This document shows, piece by piece, positions 53,910 to 64,000 of a DNA stretch of 64,000 nucleotides. The notes beneath the pieces are model-generated. The model saw nothing but the letters and a program-made list of their open reading frames with translations, was not told the DNA's origin and ran no database searches. This DNA is from Halictus rubicundus (Eukaryota; Arthropoda; Insecta; Hymenoptera; Halictidae). Position 1 is the first letter of the stretch, and each line of letters opens with the position of its first letter. The DNA is taken from assembly GCF_050948215.1 (NCBI RefSeq), contig NC_135149.1, positions 5,623,001-5,687,000 on the forward strand. The letters are read 5' to 3'. Position numbers and translations under genes: made by a program.

Positions 53910-54770
53910 TCAGCTCACACCCCGGGCCCCCGAGTTCACCGCCCCCAGTTGTGGGGGCATAACAGGGCGCGGGGAAACTCCCCGCGCCAGCCCCACTCCG
54001 CCCCCCACAACCGGGGGCACACGTTGGCGCGGGGGAGACCCCCGCGCCCTCCCTACCCTCTCCGCCCCCCTCCGGGGGGGCACACGTCGGCGCGGGGGTC
54101 GTCCCCGCGCCCACACCCTCCTCGCGGAGCCCGGGTCCCGCTCCCGGGCCCGCTCGGCGGCCTCCTTCCGGGACATCACGTCCTCACAGAAGGAGGCCAC
54201 CGCATTCCACGACCCCACGCTGTCGACCATGTGGTCGACCACGGTCGACAGCGCGAGGTCCCACCCGCCCACTGCGGCTCTCAGGACACGGCGCGGCCCG
54301 GCCCAAGCAGGGCACTCCTCCAGAGTGTGCCGCGCCGTGTCGACATCTTCGCCGCAGTGGTGGCACTGCGTAGTCGGCTCCCGCCCCATTCTATGCAGGT
54401 ACTCTCCAAAACAGCCATGGCCGGAGAGCACCTGCGTGAGGCGGAAGGTCAACCTTCCCCGCCTCCCGCACCATATATAAAATATGGGCAGGAGGGCCCG
54501 GACAATCGGACGTGTGGAGGGCGTTAGCAGCGCCCTCCACTCCGATAAACTTTCCGTCCGGGCCTGGCGATTCTGGCCCCCGAGCTCCTCCTCCTCCTCG
54601 CGCGTGAGTTCCACCCCCGGCGGGCGGCGGAAGGAGCGGGCGATGTGGTATAGCTTCGCCCGCTCCGCCGCCACCACAGTGAAGGGTGGAATCACGGCGA
54701 GGAGTCCCGCCGCCTCGGTGGAGATGGTGCGGTACCCCCGTATGACCCGCAAGGCCAGCCGCCGCCGCAC
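53910..54770 (-). pseudogene. R1-clade ORF2 C-terminal part (element B)
   Basis: 286 codons starting inside the RT thumb (RRRLALRVIRGYRTISTEAAG). It continues through the R1-type connector (FRLTQVLSGHGCFGEYLHRMGR) and the C-terminal zinc finger CHHCGEDVDTARHTLEECPAW. A long Arg/Gly/Pro-rich tail follows, encoded by GC-rich hairpin repeats. The 5' half of ORF2, including the catalytic YADD, is absent because of 5' truncation. The ATG-initiated ORF is fortuitous. Confidence 0.8.
53935..54120 (-). repeat. Three GC-rich hairpin repeats in element B
   Basis: Three imperfect units of about 55-65 bp, each with an arm pair of type GGCGCGGGG...CCCCGCGCC plus a GTGTGCCCCC or similar spacer. They span the end of ORF2 and the start of the 3' region of element B, and each would fold into a strong stem. 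Confidence 0.65.
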
Positions 54771-54784
54771 TCTTTCAAAGAGCT

Positions 54785-55500
54785 CGACAGTGGCCCCCTG
54801 CTCCGTGGTCGAACGGGTTACTAAACCGGGGCTCCGTGCCTACATGCGTGAGGTGTAATGCGTTCGCGACGGCCGCCGCCTCACGCCCTGTGTCCAACTG
54901 GCGAGTCTGGGATGGAGAGACTGTCGGATCACTGCTACGTCCTGATGGACTTAGCAGTAAGGACTAACTAAGGACTACGTCTTGAGGGCCGTGATTATCG
55001 GCTCCCCCTGGCCTTCGGCCAGGCAGCGGGGCAGAAGAGGGGGCGGCTTGGATCCGGGGCACGTTGGAAATGATCTGCGACTTGGCGATGCCCCGGGTAC
55101 GAGCGCAGCCCCTGAGGATGTCCGTGTACTGGTGGTAGGGGGAGCTGGCCGAACTACGCAGTTCGGCCGGCCGAGCCCGCCAACGGTACACCCGCTCTCA
55201 TCGCCGCCATTTTCTGGGCGGGGCCGCGGAGCCGAGGGTTGGCGAGCTGTACAGGGAGTACAGATCGGCGGCCGTGGCCCTCAAGCGTGCGATTGCCGCT
55301 GCTAAGACCAAGGCCTGGGATGAGCTCCTGCTTACCCTCCGTGATGATCCATGGGGACGCCCGTATAAGGCGTTGCTTGGTAAGGTCCGCCCCTGGGCGT
55401 CCCCGGTCACGGAGAGGTTAGACCCGGAAGTCCTGAGTCGCGTACGTAGATACCCTTTTCTCCTTCGGAGATGGGGAGGAGGGGAGGTTGGACGCACCCC
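54785..55500 (+). pseudogene. R1-clade element A, ORF2 continued
   Basis: After the target duplication, element A continues with the endonuclease C-terminal part (CSVVERVTKPGL, then near 54925 SDHCYVLMDLAV) and the linker before RT (about 55250-55440: KRAIAAAKTKAWDELL, then DDPWGRPYKALLGKVRPWASPVTE). The same linker occurs in element C near 57105-57235. Frames change several times. RT itself is missing, because element C sequence takes over near 55500. Confidence 0.7.
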
Positions 55501-56330
55501 CAGGACGGGAGCCGTGGCCATCACGATCCCGGAGAGCAGCAAGCTCACCTGCGGGGAGGTGATGGCCAGGGCCAAAGAAAGGGTCGACCTAAAGAGCTTC
55601 GGGATAGAGTCGTCGGTGCTTCCTAGGCGGTCGAGGACCGGCGGGATCCTCCTGGAGATAAAGGGCCCGGAGTGCCAGGAGAAGGCACGGGTCCTCTCCA
55701 CGAGGATCGCCGAGGCGCTGGGCGAGACGGGGGTGAGGGTCACCCACGCGGTTAAGCGCGGCGAACTGCGGGTTGCGGGCCTGGACGGCTCGGTGTCGTC
55801 CGGGGATGTCGCGGCGGCGCTGGCGGCTGCGGGGGGTGGGGGGCTTCCGTGGCGGAGTTCCGGGTCGGGGAGATCCAGAGGCCCGCCTGGGAGCAGGCGC
55901 TGGGCTCCTGTTGGGCCCAGGGCCCCCTTGCGGCGGTTAAGAAGTTGGGGGCGGTGGCCGGCTGCTGGTCGGCTGGTCCTCGGCCCGCGTCGAGGCGCAG
56001 AGGCAGCGGCCACTCCAGTGTTTCCGGTGTCTGGAGGCGGGGCACACGCGGGCCACGTGCAAGAGCACGGTGGATAGGGGCACGTTGTGCTATCGCTGCG
56101 GGGCGGCGGAGCACCGGGCCACGGCCTGTACGGCCGCCCCAAGGTGTCCGCTCTGCGCGGACCTCTTCGGGGTTCGGGGCCAAGGCGTGTGCCCCGGCTC
56201 CCAAGAGGGGCCGCGCGGCGACAAAGGGGAAGGGCCCGTCTGGGGCTGCATCCGCGCAGCAGCCGCAGGTCGCGCCGGGGGCCCAGTCCCCCCAGGGGGA
56301 TGAGTCTGCGGAACCCATGTTAGAGTAGGA
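55500..56330 (+). pseudogene. R1-clade element C, ORF1, frameshifted
   Basis: The central ORF1 region (ERVDLKSFGIESSVLPRRSR, then GILLEIKGPECQEKA, then VKRGELRVAGLDGS) is followed in shifted frames by FRVGEIQRP and the zinc knuckles around 56020-56180 (CYRCGAAEHRATAC and CPLCADLFG). The basic N-terminus is missing, so the element is 5'-truncated or joined illegitimately to element A. At least two frameshifts. Confidence 0.75.
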
Positions 56331-57075
56331 ACTTTTAATCCTATTCCGGTTCTGCAGGCGAACCTCAACCACTCGCACGCGGCACAGGACTTGTTTGTCC
56401 AAGCCATGCGCGAGTGGGGGGCTGGGCTGGCAGTAGCGGCGGAGCCGCACGCCGTCCCCAAACACCCCTTCTGGGTGGGGGACGAGGTCGGCTCAGTCGT
56501 CATAGTGGCGGGGGGCCGCTCCGGATCCCCGTCGGTCTCGCTTCTGGAGCGAGGCGCGGGATTCGTGGCGGTGCAGTGGGGGGACATCGCGGTTGTCGGG
56601 ATCTACATCTCGCCGAACTGTGGCCTCGATCACTTTCGAGGGTTCCTGGGCGGCCTGACCGGCTGCATCGCGCGGTGCAGCGCCTTTCCGGTTCTCGTCC
56701 TGGGAGACTTCCATGGACGTGTGGCCCAACCTCCACGCGCGGGATTCCCAGCCGGACCGGGTTGACCGACGGCCGCGATGGGCGTTGGGGCGGATGGACG
56801 CGGACGTTTTCGAGGCCGCTGTCACCGCGGCGACCTGGACGGGGCCGGCCCTGTCCGGGCTGGCGCCTGCGCACGGGGCGAGGCGGCTGCGGGAAGTGAT
56901 GACGGCGGTGTGCGACACCGCCATGCCCCGGAGCCGGTTCGTCCCCAGGAGGGCGGCGTACTGGTGGTCCACCGGCATTGCGGAGCTCCGGCGTGCCTGC
57001 AATGCCGCGCGGCGCCGGTACGGTCGGTCGCGCAGGAGGCGCGACGACGAAGTAGTGATGGCGAGGCTCAGCGGG
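56331..57075 (+). pseudogene. R1-clade element C, ORF2 endonuclease region
   Basis: Starts with LQANLNHSHAAQDLFVQAMREW, the canonical R1-clade endonuclease N-terminus, then VAAEPHAVP, GIYISPNCGLDHFRGFL and VLVLGDFHGRV. After 56765 the frame shifts, and the C-terminal catalytic part (the SDH region) is not intact. Encodes the nickase used for target priming in live relatives. Confidence 0.75.
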
Positions 57076-58300
57076 TAGTACCGAGCCGCACTCGGGGTTC
57101 TCCGCAAGGCCATCGCGCGGACCAAGGCCGACGCGTGGTCGGAGTTCGTCGGCATGGTGGACTGCGATCCGTGGGGGCGCCCGTACAGGCTTGTAATGAA
57201 TAAGCTGCGCGCGTGGGCGCCTCCGGTGACGGAGTCGATGGACCCCCACCTGCTCGAGGGGGTGGTGACGTCCCTCTTCCCGCGAGAGGGGGACAACTGC
57301 ACCACTCCCATTGGGAACAGGAGCGTCTCTCCTGGTCCGCAGAGTGGGAGGTGTCGGCCGGCGAGCTGGGTGAGGCGATGGAAAGGGCGCGGCGGGTAGG
57401 CCGCAAGGCTCCAGGCCCGGACGGGGTGCCGGGTCGCGCGTTGGTCTGGGCCCTGGAGGGGGTGTTCCCCCCAGAGTGGAAGTCGGGCAGGCTGGTCCTC
57501 CTTCCGAAGGGGGGCGAGTCCCGGGACTCGCCCTCAGGGTACCGGCCGATTTGTCTGCTGGACGAGGCGGGGAAGTTGTTCGAGCGCGTGCTCGTTGGAC
57601 GCCTCGTCCGGCACCTGTCGCCGGTGGGGGGGGGTCCCCCCGATCTGAGCGGGGTGCAATTAGGCTTCCGGGAGGGTCTCTCCACCGTTGACGCTGTATG
57701 GCGGGTGAGGGCTCTCTCGGAGGCCTGTACGGGGGGGGGGGCGGTGTCGCGTTGGCGGTATCCCTGGATATCGCTAACGCATTTAACACCGTCGACTGGG
57801 ACCGAATAATGGAGGCCCCGGTCTTCCACCGGGTGCCTCCGTTTCTCAGGAGGGTGATCGGGGACTATCTCTCCGACAGGGGCATAGAGTATCCCGGCCG
57901 GTACGGGATGGTGCGCAGGAGCGTCGTACGCGGGGTTCCGCAGGGCTCGGTGTTGGGTCCGCTGTTGTGGAACCTTGCGTACGATCGTGTCCTGCGGGAG
58001 GAGATGCCTCCAGGGGTCAGCCTGACGTGTTACGCCGACGACACGCTGGTACTGGCAACCGGGAGGTACGCGAAGGAGGCCATCTGCCTGGCGGAGCGCG
58101 GCGCGCGATGCGCGCGATACGGTCGCTGGGCCTGGAGGTGTTCGTCCGGAAGACCAGGGCAATGTGGTTTCACCGCTCGGCCCGGCTGGCGGCGTCTCCC
58201 CAGTGCTGGATCTGCGTGGGGGTCGGGGGGGGGGGGTCGAGGTCGGGTCCCAGATGCGGTACCTGGGACTCGAGCTCGACGGCCTGTGGCGTTTTGACCG
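57076..58300 (+). pseudogene. R1-clade element C, reverse transcriptase
   Basis: Linker (KAIARTKADAWSEFV), then RT blocks: RKAPGPDGVPGRAL, WKSGRLVLLPKGG, YRPICLLDEAGKLFERVL, VQLGFREGLSTVDA. A frameshift follows at the G run near 57731-57741. The next blocks are VSLDIANAFNTVDWD, VRRSVVRGVPQGSVLGPLLW and the catalytic YADDTLVLATG. A second shift lies near 58105 and a third at the G run near 58226-58237. The blocks are well conserved, so the element decayed recently or the shifts are base-calling errors in homopolymers. Confidence 0.88.
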
Positions 58301-59080
58301 TCACCTTGAGGGGCTGGCGCCCCGGGCGAAGAGGGCGACCGCTGCGCTCGGTCGCCTTCTCCCGAATCTCGGGGGACCCTGTGGACGGGTTCGTCGCCTG
58401 TTCGCGGAGGTGGTGCGAGTCTTGGTCCTATACGGAGACCCTGTGTGGGCGTACGATGTCCTGGCTGGGGGGCGTAGTGGCGGCACCCGGTCGCTGCTGC
58501 GCCGCATCGAGCGCAGGCTGGCCATTGGCATCGTGCGGGGATACCGCACCATTTCATACGCGACGGCGATGGTGATGTCGGGGCTGATCCCCCTCGAGCT
58601 GGAGGCCCGCGTGTTGGCGGATGTACACGTGTACTCCAGGGATCTCCGGCTCCGGGGGGTGGCCCCGGATCAGGCGCTGCTCTTGGTGGACGAGTTCAGG
58701 CGCCGCGCTCGACGGGACGCGGCCCGGGAATGGCGCGACAGCCTTCCCGGGACGAGAGAGGGCGAGAGGCGTGCCGTTCGGGCCATCCTCCCGGTGTTCG
58801 AATGGTGGAACAGGGGATGGATGGGGCATAGGGTCTCCTACCGGGTGACGCAGGTGATGACCGGGCACGGATGCTTCGGCGACTACCTGTGTCGCATCGG
58901 GAGGGAGGCCGAGGAGGCGTGTCACCACTGCGGCGAGTCGCGGGACACGGCGCAACACACTCTGGAGGAGTGTCCGGCATGGGAGGGAGAGGGCCGTGCC
59001 CTGCGGCGCGCGGTGGGCCACGACCTCTCGCTCTCGGCTGTCGTCGCTGCTTTGGTCGTTGTATTGTACAGACGTACAAC
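58240..59080 (+). pseudogene. R1-clade element C, ORF2 C-terminal part with zinc finger
   Basis: Thumb (MRYLGLELDGLWRFDRHLEG, then LFAEVVRVLVLYGDPVWA, RRIERRLAIGIVRGYRTISY), connector (YRVTQVMTGHGCFGDYLCRIGR) and zinc finger CHHCGESRDTAQHTLEECPAW. It is in one open frame for about 280 codons. It stops near LSAVVAAL, short of the usual C-terminal tail, and the 3' UTR and poly(A) are not present, so the element is 3'-truncated. It is homologous to antisense element B. Confidence 0.85.
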
Positions 59081-59109
59081 TGCTGTTCGCCGACTGCAGT
59101 TTTGACACT

Positions 59110-59126
59110 TAAGGGTGCCGGCAGGA
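59110..59126. repeat. Single end of the TTAAGGG-type MITE family
   Basis: TTAAGGGTGCCGGCAGG differs by one base from the terminal repeat of the MITE at 40852. No partner end was found downstream, so this is either a remnant or an element with a diverged second end. Confidence 0.45.
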
Positions 59127-59750
59127 ATTTGATCTTGACTGTCACGCCAATTCTTGAACGGTCCTCGAACGGTCAGTAGGGAAAACTCATTGTGGAATGG
59201 TTAAAATTTTTTTTGTGGAACTACGTCGCGTCTACGAGATATCGGTAAAAAAGAATATATGCAATGCCGACTTGAGTAGTAGCAGAAGAGAGAAACGAAA
59301 ATTGAGAGAGAAAGCTTGCGACTAGACATGGTTGCCACATATCATCGTTCGCCTCACTGTTGCCATGTCGTCAAACCCGTAAATGTACAAGCGTTTCGTG
59401 AAACTGATTCCTGCCTCATGAGCTCAATTCAGCTGACCAACACATGCTAACACATACATTGCCACGGGCGCGTAGATATACGCAGAACTCGTTGTCACAT
59501 TACCTCTGCAGTTTTTCGCTAATATCTCTGAAATGAAACTCGAATGGCGGTCACGTGTATGCAAAAGCTAAGGAAATCATTTGATTTATATTAAATTGAA
59601 TCGGTTTATTCTTAACATTATAATAATTTTATACATATTACCAGGACTTCTTGAAAATGAGCCGGAATTTACTTCCTGTCAGAAAGAAAATTATATTCAA
59701 ATCTGATTTAAATGAAATTTAAAGCAACTCTTTTTATGCCACGAAGCGCA
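59127..59750. other. Non-coding interval
   Basis: No gene or complete repeat recognised. Moderately AT-rich. Confidence 0.4.
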
Positions 59751-59756
59751 TAAATG

Positions 59757-59930
59757 TAATAATATATTTATATTATTATATATATGTATATTTATATATG
59801 TCTCATATTACGATATTATAAATGTATATATATAAGTATGTTTATTTATTATATATGTATATGTATATATATATATATGTATGTATATGTATATTATAAA
59901 TGTATATATCGTCTATGTTATGCCGTATTT
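59757..59930. repeat. AT-rich microsatellite (TATATG/TATA)n
   Basis: Imperfect runs of TATATG, TATA and TATTTA. The 100-codon Tyr/Ile-rich ORF over it is a product of the repeat. Confidence 0.85.
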
Positions 59931-59947
59931 GTTCTAGAGTACAAAAA

Positions 59948-60020
59948 TTGGTGTGGCGCGACGGTAGCGTGCCAAGCTTTCACCCGGACCACCAGGGTTC
60001 AAATCCTGCCTACCAACGCA
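59948..60020 (+). tRNA. tRNA-like sequence, degenerate (possibly Glu-type or SINE head)
   Basis: Contains an A-box-like TGGCGCGACGG (59954-59964), a D-stem that pairs (GCGC/GCGT), a loop CTTTCAC with TTC in anticodon position, and a perfect B box GGTTCAAATCC. The acceptor arms TTGGTG and TACCAA pair over about six bases, and a T run follows as a Pol III terminator. The anticodon stem and T stem pair poorly. It is therefore a tRNA pseudogene, a tRNA-derived SINE head or, less likely, a working tRNA. Confidence 0.4.
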
Positions 60021-60489
60021 TTTTTTAAAAATTTTATTATGTTTTATCATTATGTATTTATATTTTCAATCCATTCACACGCATAAAATTGCATTCTGAA
60101 TTATAAATAACATGTATTTATTTACTAACAACAGGATTATTTACTATTATTATATATTATTATTTATATAATAATTATATATTAAATTTTATAAATTTCC
60201 TGTGATTTTCCGGATTTCGAACAAGTTACTATTACGTTTGTGTGATGTGACATAAGTTCATCTACCTTTTCTTGAACAAGTGCGGTCTTTTCTCCCTTAT
60301 ATGATATTATCCTTTCGAACGTTGACTGATACTGACATCCTGTCTGATCCGTAATTAGAATTGCGAGGTGATATTTTTTACTACTTTCCGATAATTTTCG
60401 GCGGCCTGCTATATTTTATCCCGCGCTTCTTCATTATGGACTTCAAGCTTGGCAACCCTATGTTGTCGCCTTTGGCGACCTATGAACGA

Positions 60490-60600
60490 ATGTCAAAGGA
60501 TTTCTTGATATCTTAAAAATTGTTGATTTTAAATAGACGTGTTAAAAAAAGGATCACCCTTTCTTCATTACATTATAAAGTCAGAAAAGTAAAACCATAA
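60490..60600 (+). repeat. Diverged copy of 390-500
   Basis: Shares TCAAAGGATTT, AAATTGTTGATTTTA and the block around ATCACCCTTT with 394-500 and therefore with 61660-61765, in the same orientation. It lies just outside the hAT element at 60759. Confidence 0.5.
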
Positions 60601-60758
60601 AAGTATCTACTAAAAATGTTTCCCCTTCGTAATAACCCCTTTAGAAGGATGAAGAATTGAACATTGGCTTCACAATGAGCTGGAAAAGGACGCGGTATGT
60701 TCCCGTTTCAGGTAGGTGAGTGGTGCGCTCCGCAATACCTGCAGACTTCGTTTACGAC

Positions 60759-61556
60759 TAGACATGTGCGGGCCGCCCGATATTAGGGTTCGGGTCGGGT
60801 CGCAGAAAGTCGGGCGGGCTCGATTCGGGGTACCCGTGAGTTTCGGGCTGCCTGCTCGACTTCGTCGGGCGGGTTCGGAATGAATCGGACAAGTTCGAGG
60901 GAGCGAGTTATCGCGATACCTGAGATTCAACTCTGCGTTCTTATGAAATACATAATGGCAATAATGATACTTCTTTCATAGCTTAATTAACGTAATTTTT
61001 AATATACTTGGTTTTTTTATAATTACCGTAGGTATAATTGGCAAACATATGCATAATCTTTATTTGTATTAAATTTTGAAATAATGCACGTTACACGTGA
61101 AAAATTTAAGAGACAATATTTCTGGCATTCTGACGAATTTGTTCCTCCGAATGAACTTGCATATGTATCGATAATGTCGTTAAAATATCCTTACGAAATT
61201 ACATACAACTAGAACGTATGAAAATAAGGTAAAATATGACAATATTTTACATTTTGTGCTGTTTTCTCTTAAATTTTTCACATGTAACGTGCATGATTTC
61301 GAAATCATATATCATTGTTACCATTATGTATTTCATAAGAACGCAGAGTTGTATCTCAAGTATCGCGATAACTCGATCGCCCGAACTTGTCCGATTCATT
61401 CCGAACCCGCCCGACGAAGTCGAGCAGGCTGCCCGAAACTCTCGGGTAGTCGGATGTGTCATGAAGTATCGCGCGCCCGAATCGAGCCCGCCCGACTTTC
61501 TGCGACCCGACCCGACGATTCGGGCGCCCGACAATCGGGCGACCCGCAAATCCCTA
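60759..61556. mobile_element. Non-autonomous hAT element, near-palindromic
   Basis: The termini TAGACATGTGCGGGCCGCCCG and, inverted, TAGGGATTTGCGGGTCGCCCG are flanked by a perfect 8-bp duplication TTTACGAC (60751-60758 and 61557-61564), diagnostic of hAT. The arms (60759 to about 61115 and 61265-61556) are long inverted copies separated by about 150 bp of AT-rich DNA. No transposase is present; ORFs across the arms are shadows of the palindrome. Confidence 0.85.
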
Positions 61557-64000
61557 TTTACGACAAAATGACCCTATTTTTACCTCGAGAACTATGGGTC
61601 ATCCCTGTTGTAGTAATGTTTCGGCTTTTATTCAAATTTTAATATATGTAGTGTTTAGTGACCGAATCTCAAAGGATTTTTCGATCTCTTATAAATTGTT
61701 GATTTTACAGACATTTCAAAAAACGTGTCACCCTTTTTCCATTAAATTCTAAGACTAGAACTCCCAAATCGACGATATGACCTTTGAATGACGAATAAAA
61801 TTTTTTTTATCTTTTACTCGTTATTTGAAATTTTTATTTAGACATATATTTTGCAGACAGTACCCCGCAGACTGCAAAGCCGACAACACGAAATTCTGGT
61901 TTTGAAGTATATTTTATGAAACCCTAATTGTCAAGTAAATAATCACCACCTTCTCGTGGTTTTCATTGAGCAAAGACACCTTTCTTGTAGAACATATTCA
62001 ATTCACATACAAACTAACATCTATACATAATCAATCAGAATTCTCCATTCTTCTGAAGGGATCATTTTGAAGGGGAAATTTCAGGGAATGTGACCATACT
62101 TTTTCCAACATGTGAATCACTGGCTCATCATCGAAAAAAACGCAAAAAAAGAATTTGTTTACACTTTCCTACATTGTAAAGTTACTTATGATGGTCGAAA
62201 AAATTATTTTATAACAGCCGTATCCTTTCTAAATTAAACAAAAAGAAGTGTAGCTGAAGTGGAGAAACAGTTCCGGTGATAATAATTCGCAAGCGAAGCC
62301 CGTTCATTGACAATGTAGGCAGAAATTGCAAACTTCGCCTGTAATTTCTAAAAATAGTTCTCAAGCTGCAAAAAAGAAATTATTGCTAAACCTCTTCTAC
62401 TGTCACATGGACTACAACATATTTCATTCTAGTTAGTTACTGGAATATAACGGATATTTTTCTATTCTATAAATAATAATCAGACTTTATTCGAATAGAT
62501 CTTCGAATAAAGGTGTCATATTGTCATCCGACACCGGCGCTCAACACGCACCAGAGACGATTCCAACAAATTATCGTGTCCGAAGAAAATCTGGTCCGTA
62601 GTACGTTCGCTGAACGAGAAGGACTTCCTCGTTCGTGTTTGTTCAGCTAATTCATCTAATACAACATATCGCGGACGATATGACGAAGACAAACGAGCAT
62701 TTCTACGTTTCGTCCAAGACTAAACGCGCCAAGTGCACAGAGAAAAACCGTGATGTCATATTCGGTACAATTTGAAACAAACAAGTAATAAAATATGAAC
62801 AATTGGATCTTTTAAATATTTTTATATTTTTATGTCTGATTTTCAAACACACTTTGCAATATAACAAAAAGGGACAAAATTCTGTGATTTATCGGAAAAG
62901 GCGTAGCGTTTATTGGCTTCATGAGAGAAATAAACTACGACGAGTTACACAGTATACTGTGTAATGTCTTCAAAACGTTCGCTTACGACGACAATGGTGC
63001 AAAAAAAACAGTAATGTAGCGTGGTCTCAGGACAGTCCTCTCGTCCTGCTACGGGGGGGGGGGGGGGGTTATGGCAATCTCAAGTGCTCTCTCATTTCGG
63101 GTCCTTCGACGGGGAAAATCAAATTGGCGCAGAAAAGGCTGGGTTTCCATAAAATATGGAAACACGTGTACCCGAGTAGGACAGGCCTGGCTGATAATGT
63201 CCAGAATCCCACGCGTTAGGAAATAACAAGAGGAATAATGTACGGAAATCATCGCAGTTTATAAATGGTCACTTGTTTTTCCCAAAGGTTCAATGTACGT
63301 CTGTATAGATCCCAAATTTCGAATTTCTACTTCATCGTGGAGTAATTTACAATATTCGGCAGCATACATATCGTACATACGTAAACCTGTACTATCGATC
63401 TGCATTATCGACCGTATTCTATCGCAACGCACAGTGTTTGCCGCGGAGAGACCGTGGCGCTAGTAACCGGAACCGCAAAATTGTGCCTTTTTTCTAGTCA
63501 TTTTACGTCTTAAATAAGTAAGTAATCAATTAAAAATGCATACCACCGTGTTTGTATATGTCTTTGCTATGTCTGTATAGAGCCCTTTTTTCGATACGAA
63601 CACTAAATCTCGCGAAATTAAGAGAATCTCTCAGCGGCAGCCATCTTGTGACGTCATACTTCCTTCAGAATTCGGATTTTCTGCCGAATATTCCGAATTA
63701 CTCCACGATGAGGTAGAAATTCGCAATTTGGGCTCTATACAGACATAGACTGGACTTTTAGGAAACACAATTGAAAAGGTTTTGACCCATGCATACGTAT
63801 ATGGATTTCAAACCCTGCCAGCCCCCTTAAACCGAGACGCTCGTAACCTAATGTAAATTTATTTATTTACACCCCACAGTATGGCCCCGGAGTTACGAAA
63901 GATTTCTATAGTATAGGAATTAGAATTTCTGCCTAATTGTTCATAATCCTAATGTATATGTAAACACATTTATACAGGGTGTCAAAAAAAAACCATTCAA
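61265..64000. repeat. Right copy of the window-end direct repeat
   Basis: Matches 1-2732. It includes the right arm of the hAT element, the MITE palindrome (63301-63830) and the first bases of the mariner-type MITE (from 63975), all in the same order. It starts inside the hAT element only because the left copy is cut by the window start. Confidence 0.93.

Larger units (their letters stand above)
53319..54784 (-). mobile_element. R1-clade element B, 5'-truncated, inserted antisense
   Basis: Minus-strand insertion ending in a 20-nt poly(A) (T run 53319-53338 on plus). It is flanked by the 14-bp duplication CGACAGTGGCCCCC (53305-53318 and 54785-54798), the signature of target-primed reverse transcription. 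It keeps only the C-terminal part of ORF2 and a GC-rich 3' region. It landed inside the endonuclease region of element A. Confidence 0.88.

Noticed and set aside
59784..60086. 100-codon ORF over the AT microsatellite
   Set aside because: Sequence is a translation of TATA/TATG repeats and runs through the tRNA-like sequence.

Overview
This window is insect nuclear DNA, most likely from a hymenopteran. The evidence is a spliced CYP6-type cytochrome P450 whose C-terminal half resembles hymenopteran CYP6AS-like enzymes, AT-rich host sequence with CpG-rich islands, and insect-type transposons (Gypsy, R1-clade, Tc1/mariner, hAT and piggyBac-type MITEs). The order-level assignment is inference. There is one convincing host gene. 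Almost everything else that can be identified is mobile DNA, much of it nested.

Layout. 1-2732 is the left copy of a nearly identical direct repeat whose other copy closes the window (61265-64000). 2.7-12.8 kb holds MITEs, a Copia-type solo LTR with 5-bp target duplication, and a broken minus-strand Gypsy pol. 12789-21327 and 21428-29966 are the same 8539-bp sequence with one visible substitution, separated only by a 100-N gap. This is best read as an unmerged contig overlap. It carries a 5.3-kb element with long terminal inverted repeats and the first two exons of the P450. The P450 then continues through exons at 30552, 32669 and 38830 to a stop at 38993. The five exons join in phase to 499 codons. 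Its last intron (5.9 kb) holds a Gypsy LTR and gag fragment, itself split by a second solo LTR that contains 115 perfect TATAAAA units.

39.5-41.3 kb holds LTR remnants and a TTAA-flanked MITE. 41529-49855 is a complete, apparently intact Ty3/Gypsy element: matching 806-bp LTRs, TACT target duplication, gag with two CCHC knuckles, and pol with protease, RT, RNase H and integrase. Between RNase H and integrase its pol carries a segment that looks like a degenerate macro domain (OARD1/TARG1 type), the most interesting protein-level observation here. 50.7-59.1 kb holds a truncated Tc1/mariner transposase followed by a very GC-rich pile-up of at least three damaged R1-clade non-LTR retrotransposons, one inserted antisense with a 14-bp target duplication and poly(A). 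59.1-64 kb holds an AT-rich microsatellite, a tRNA-like sequence, a palindromic hAT element with a perfect 8-bp target duplication, and the second copy of the window-end repeat.

The P450 should act as an ER-anchored monooxygenase of xenobiotic or allelochemical metabolism. The transposons do not form a pathway with it, but they lie immediately upstream of its start codon and fill its introns.
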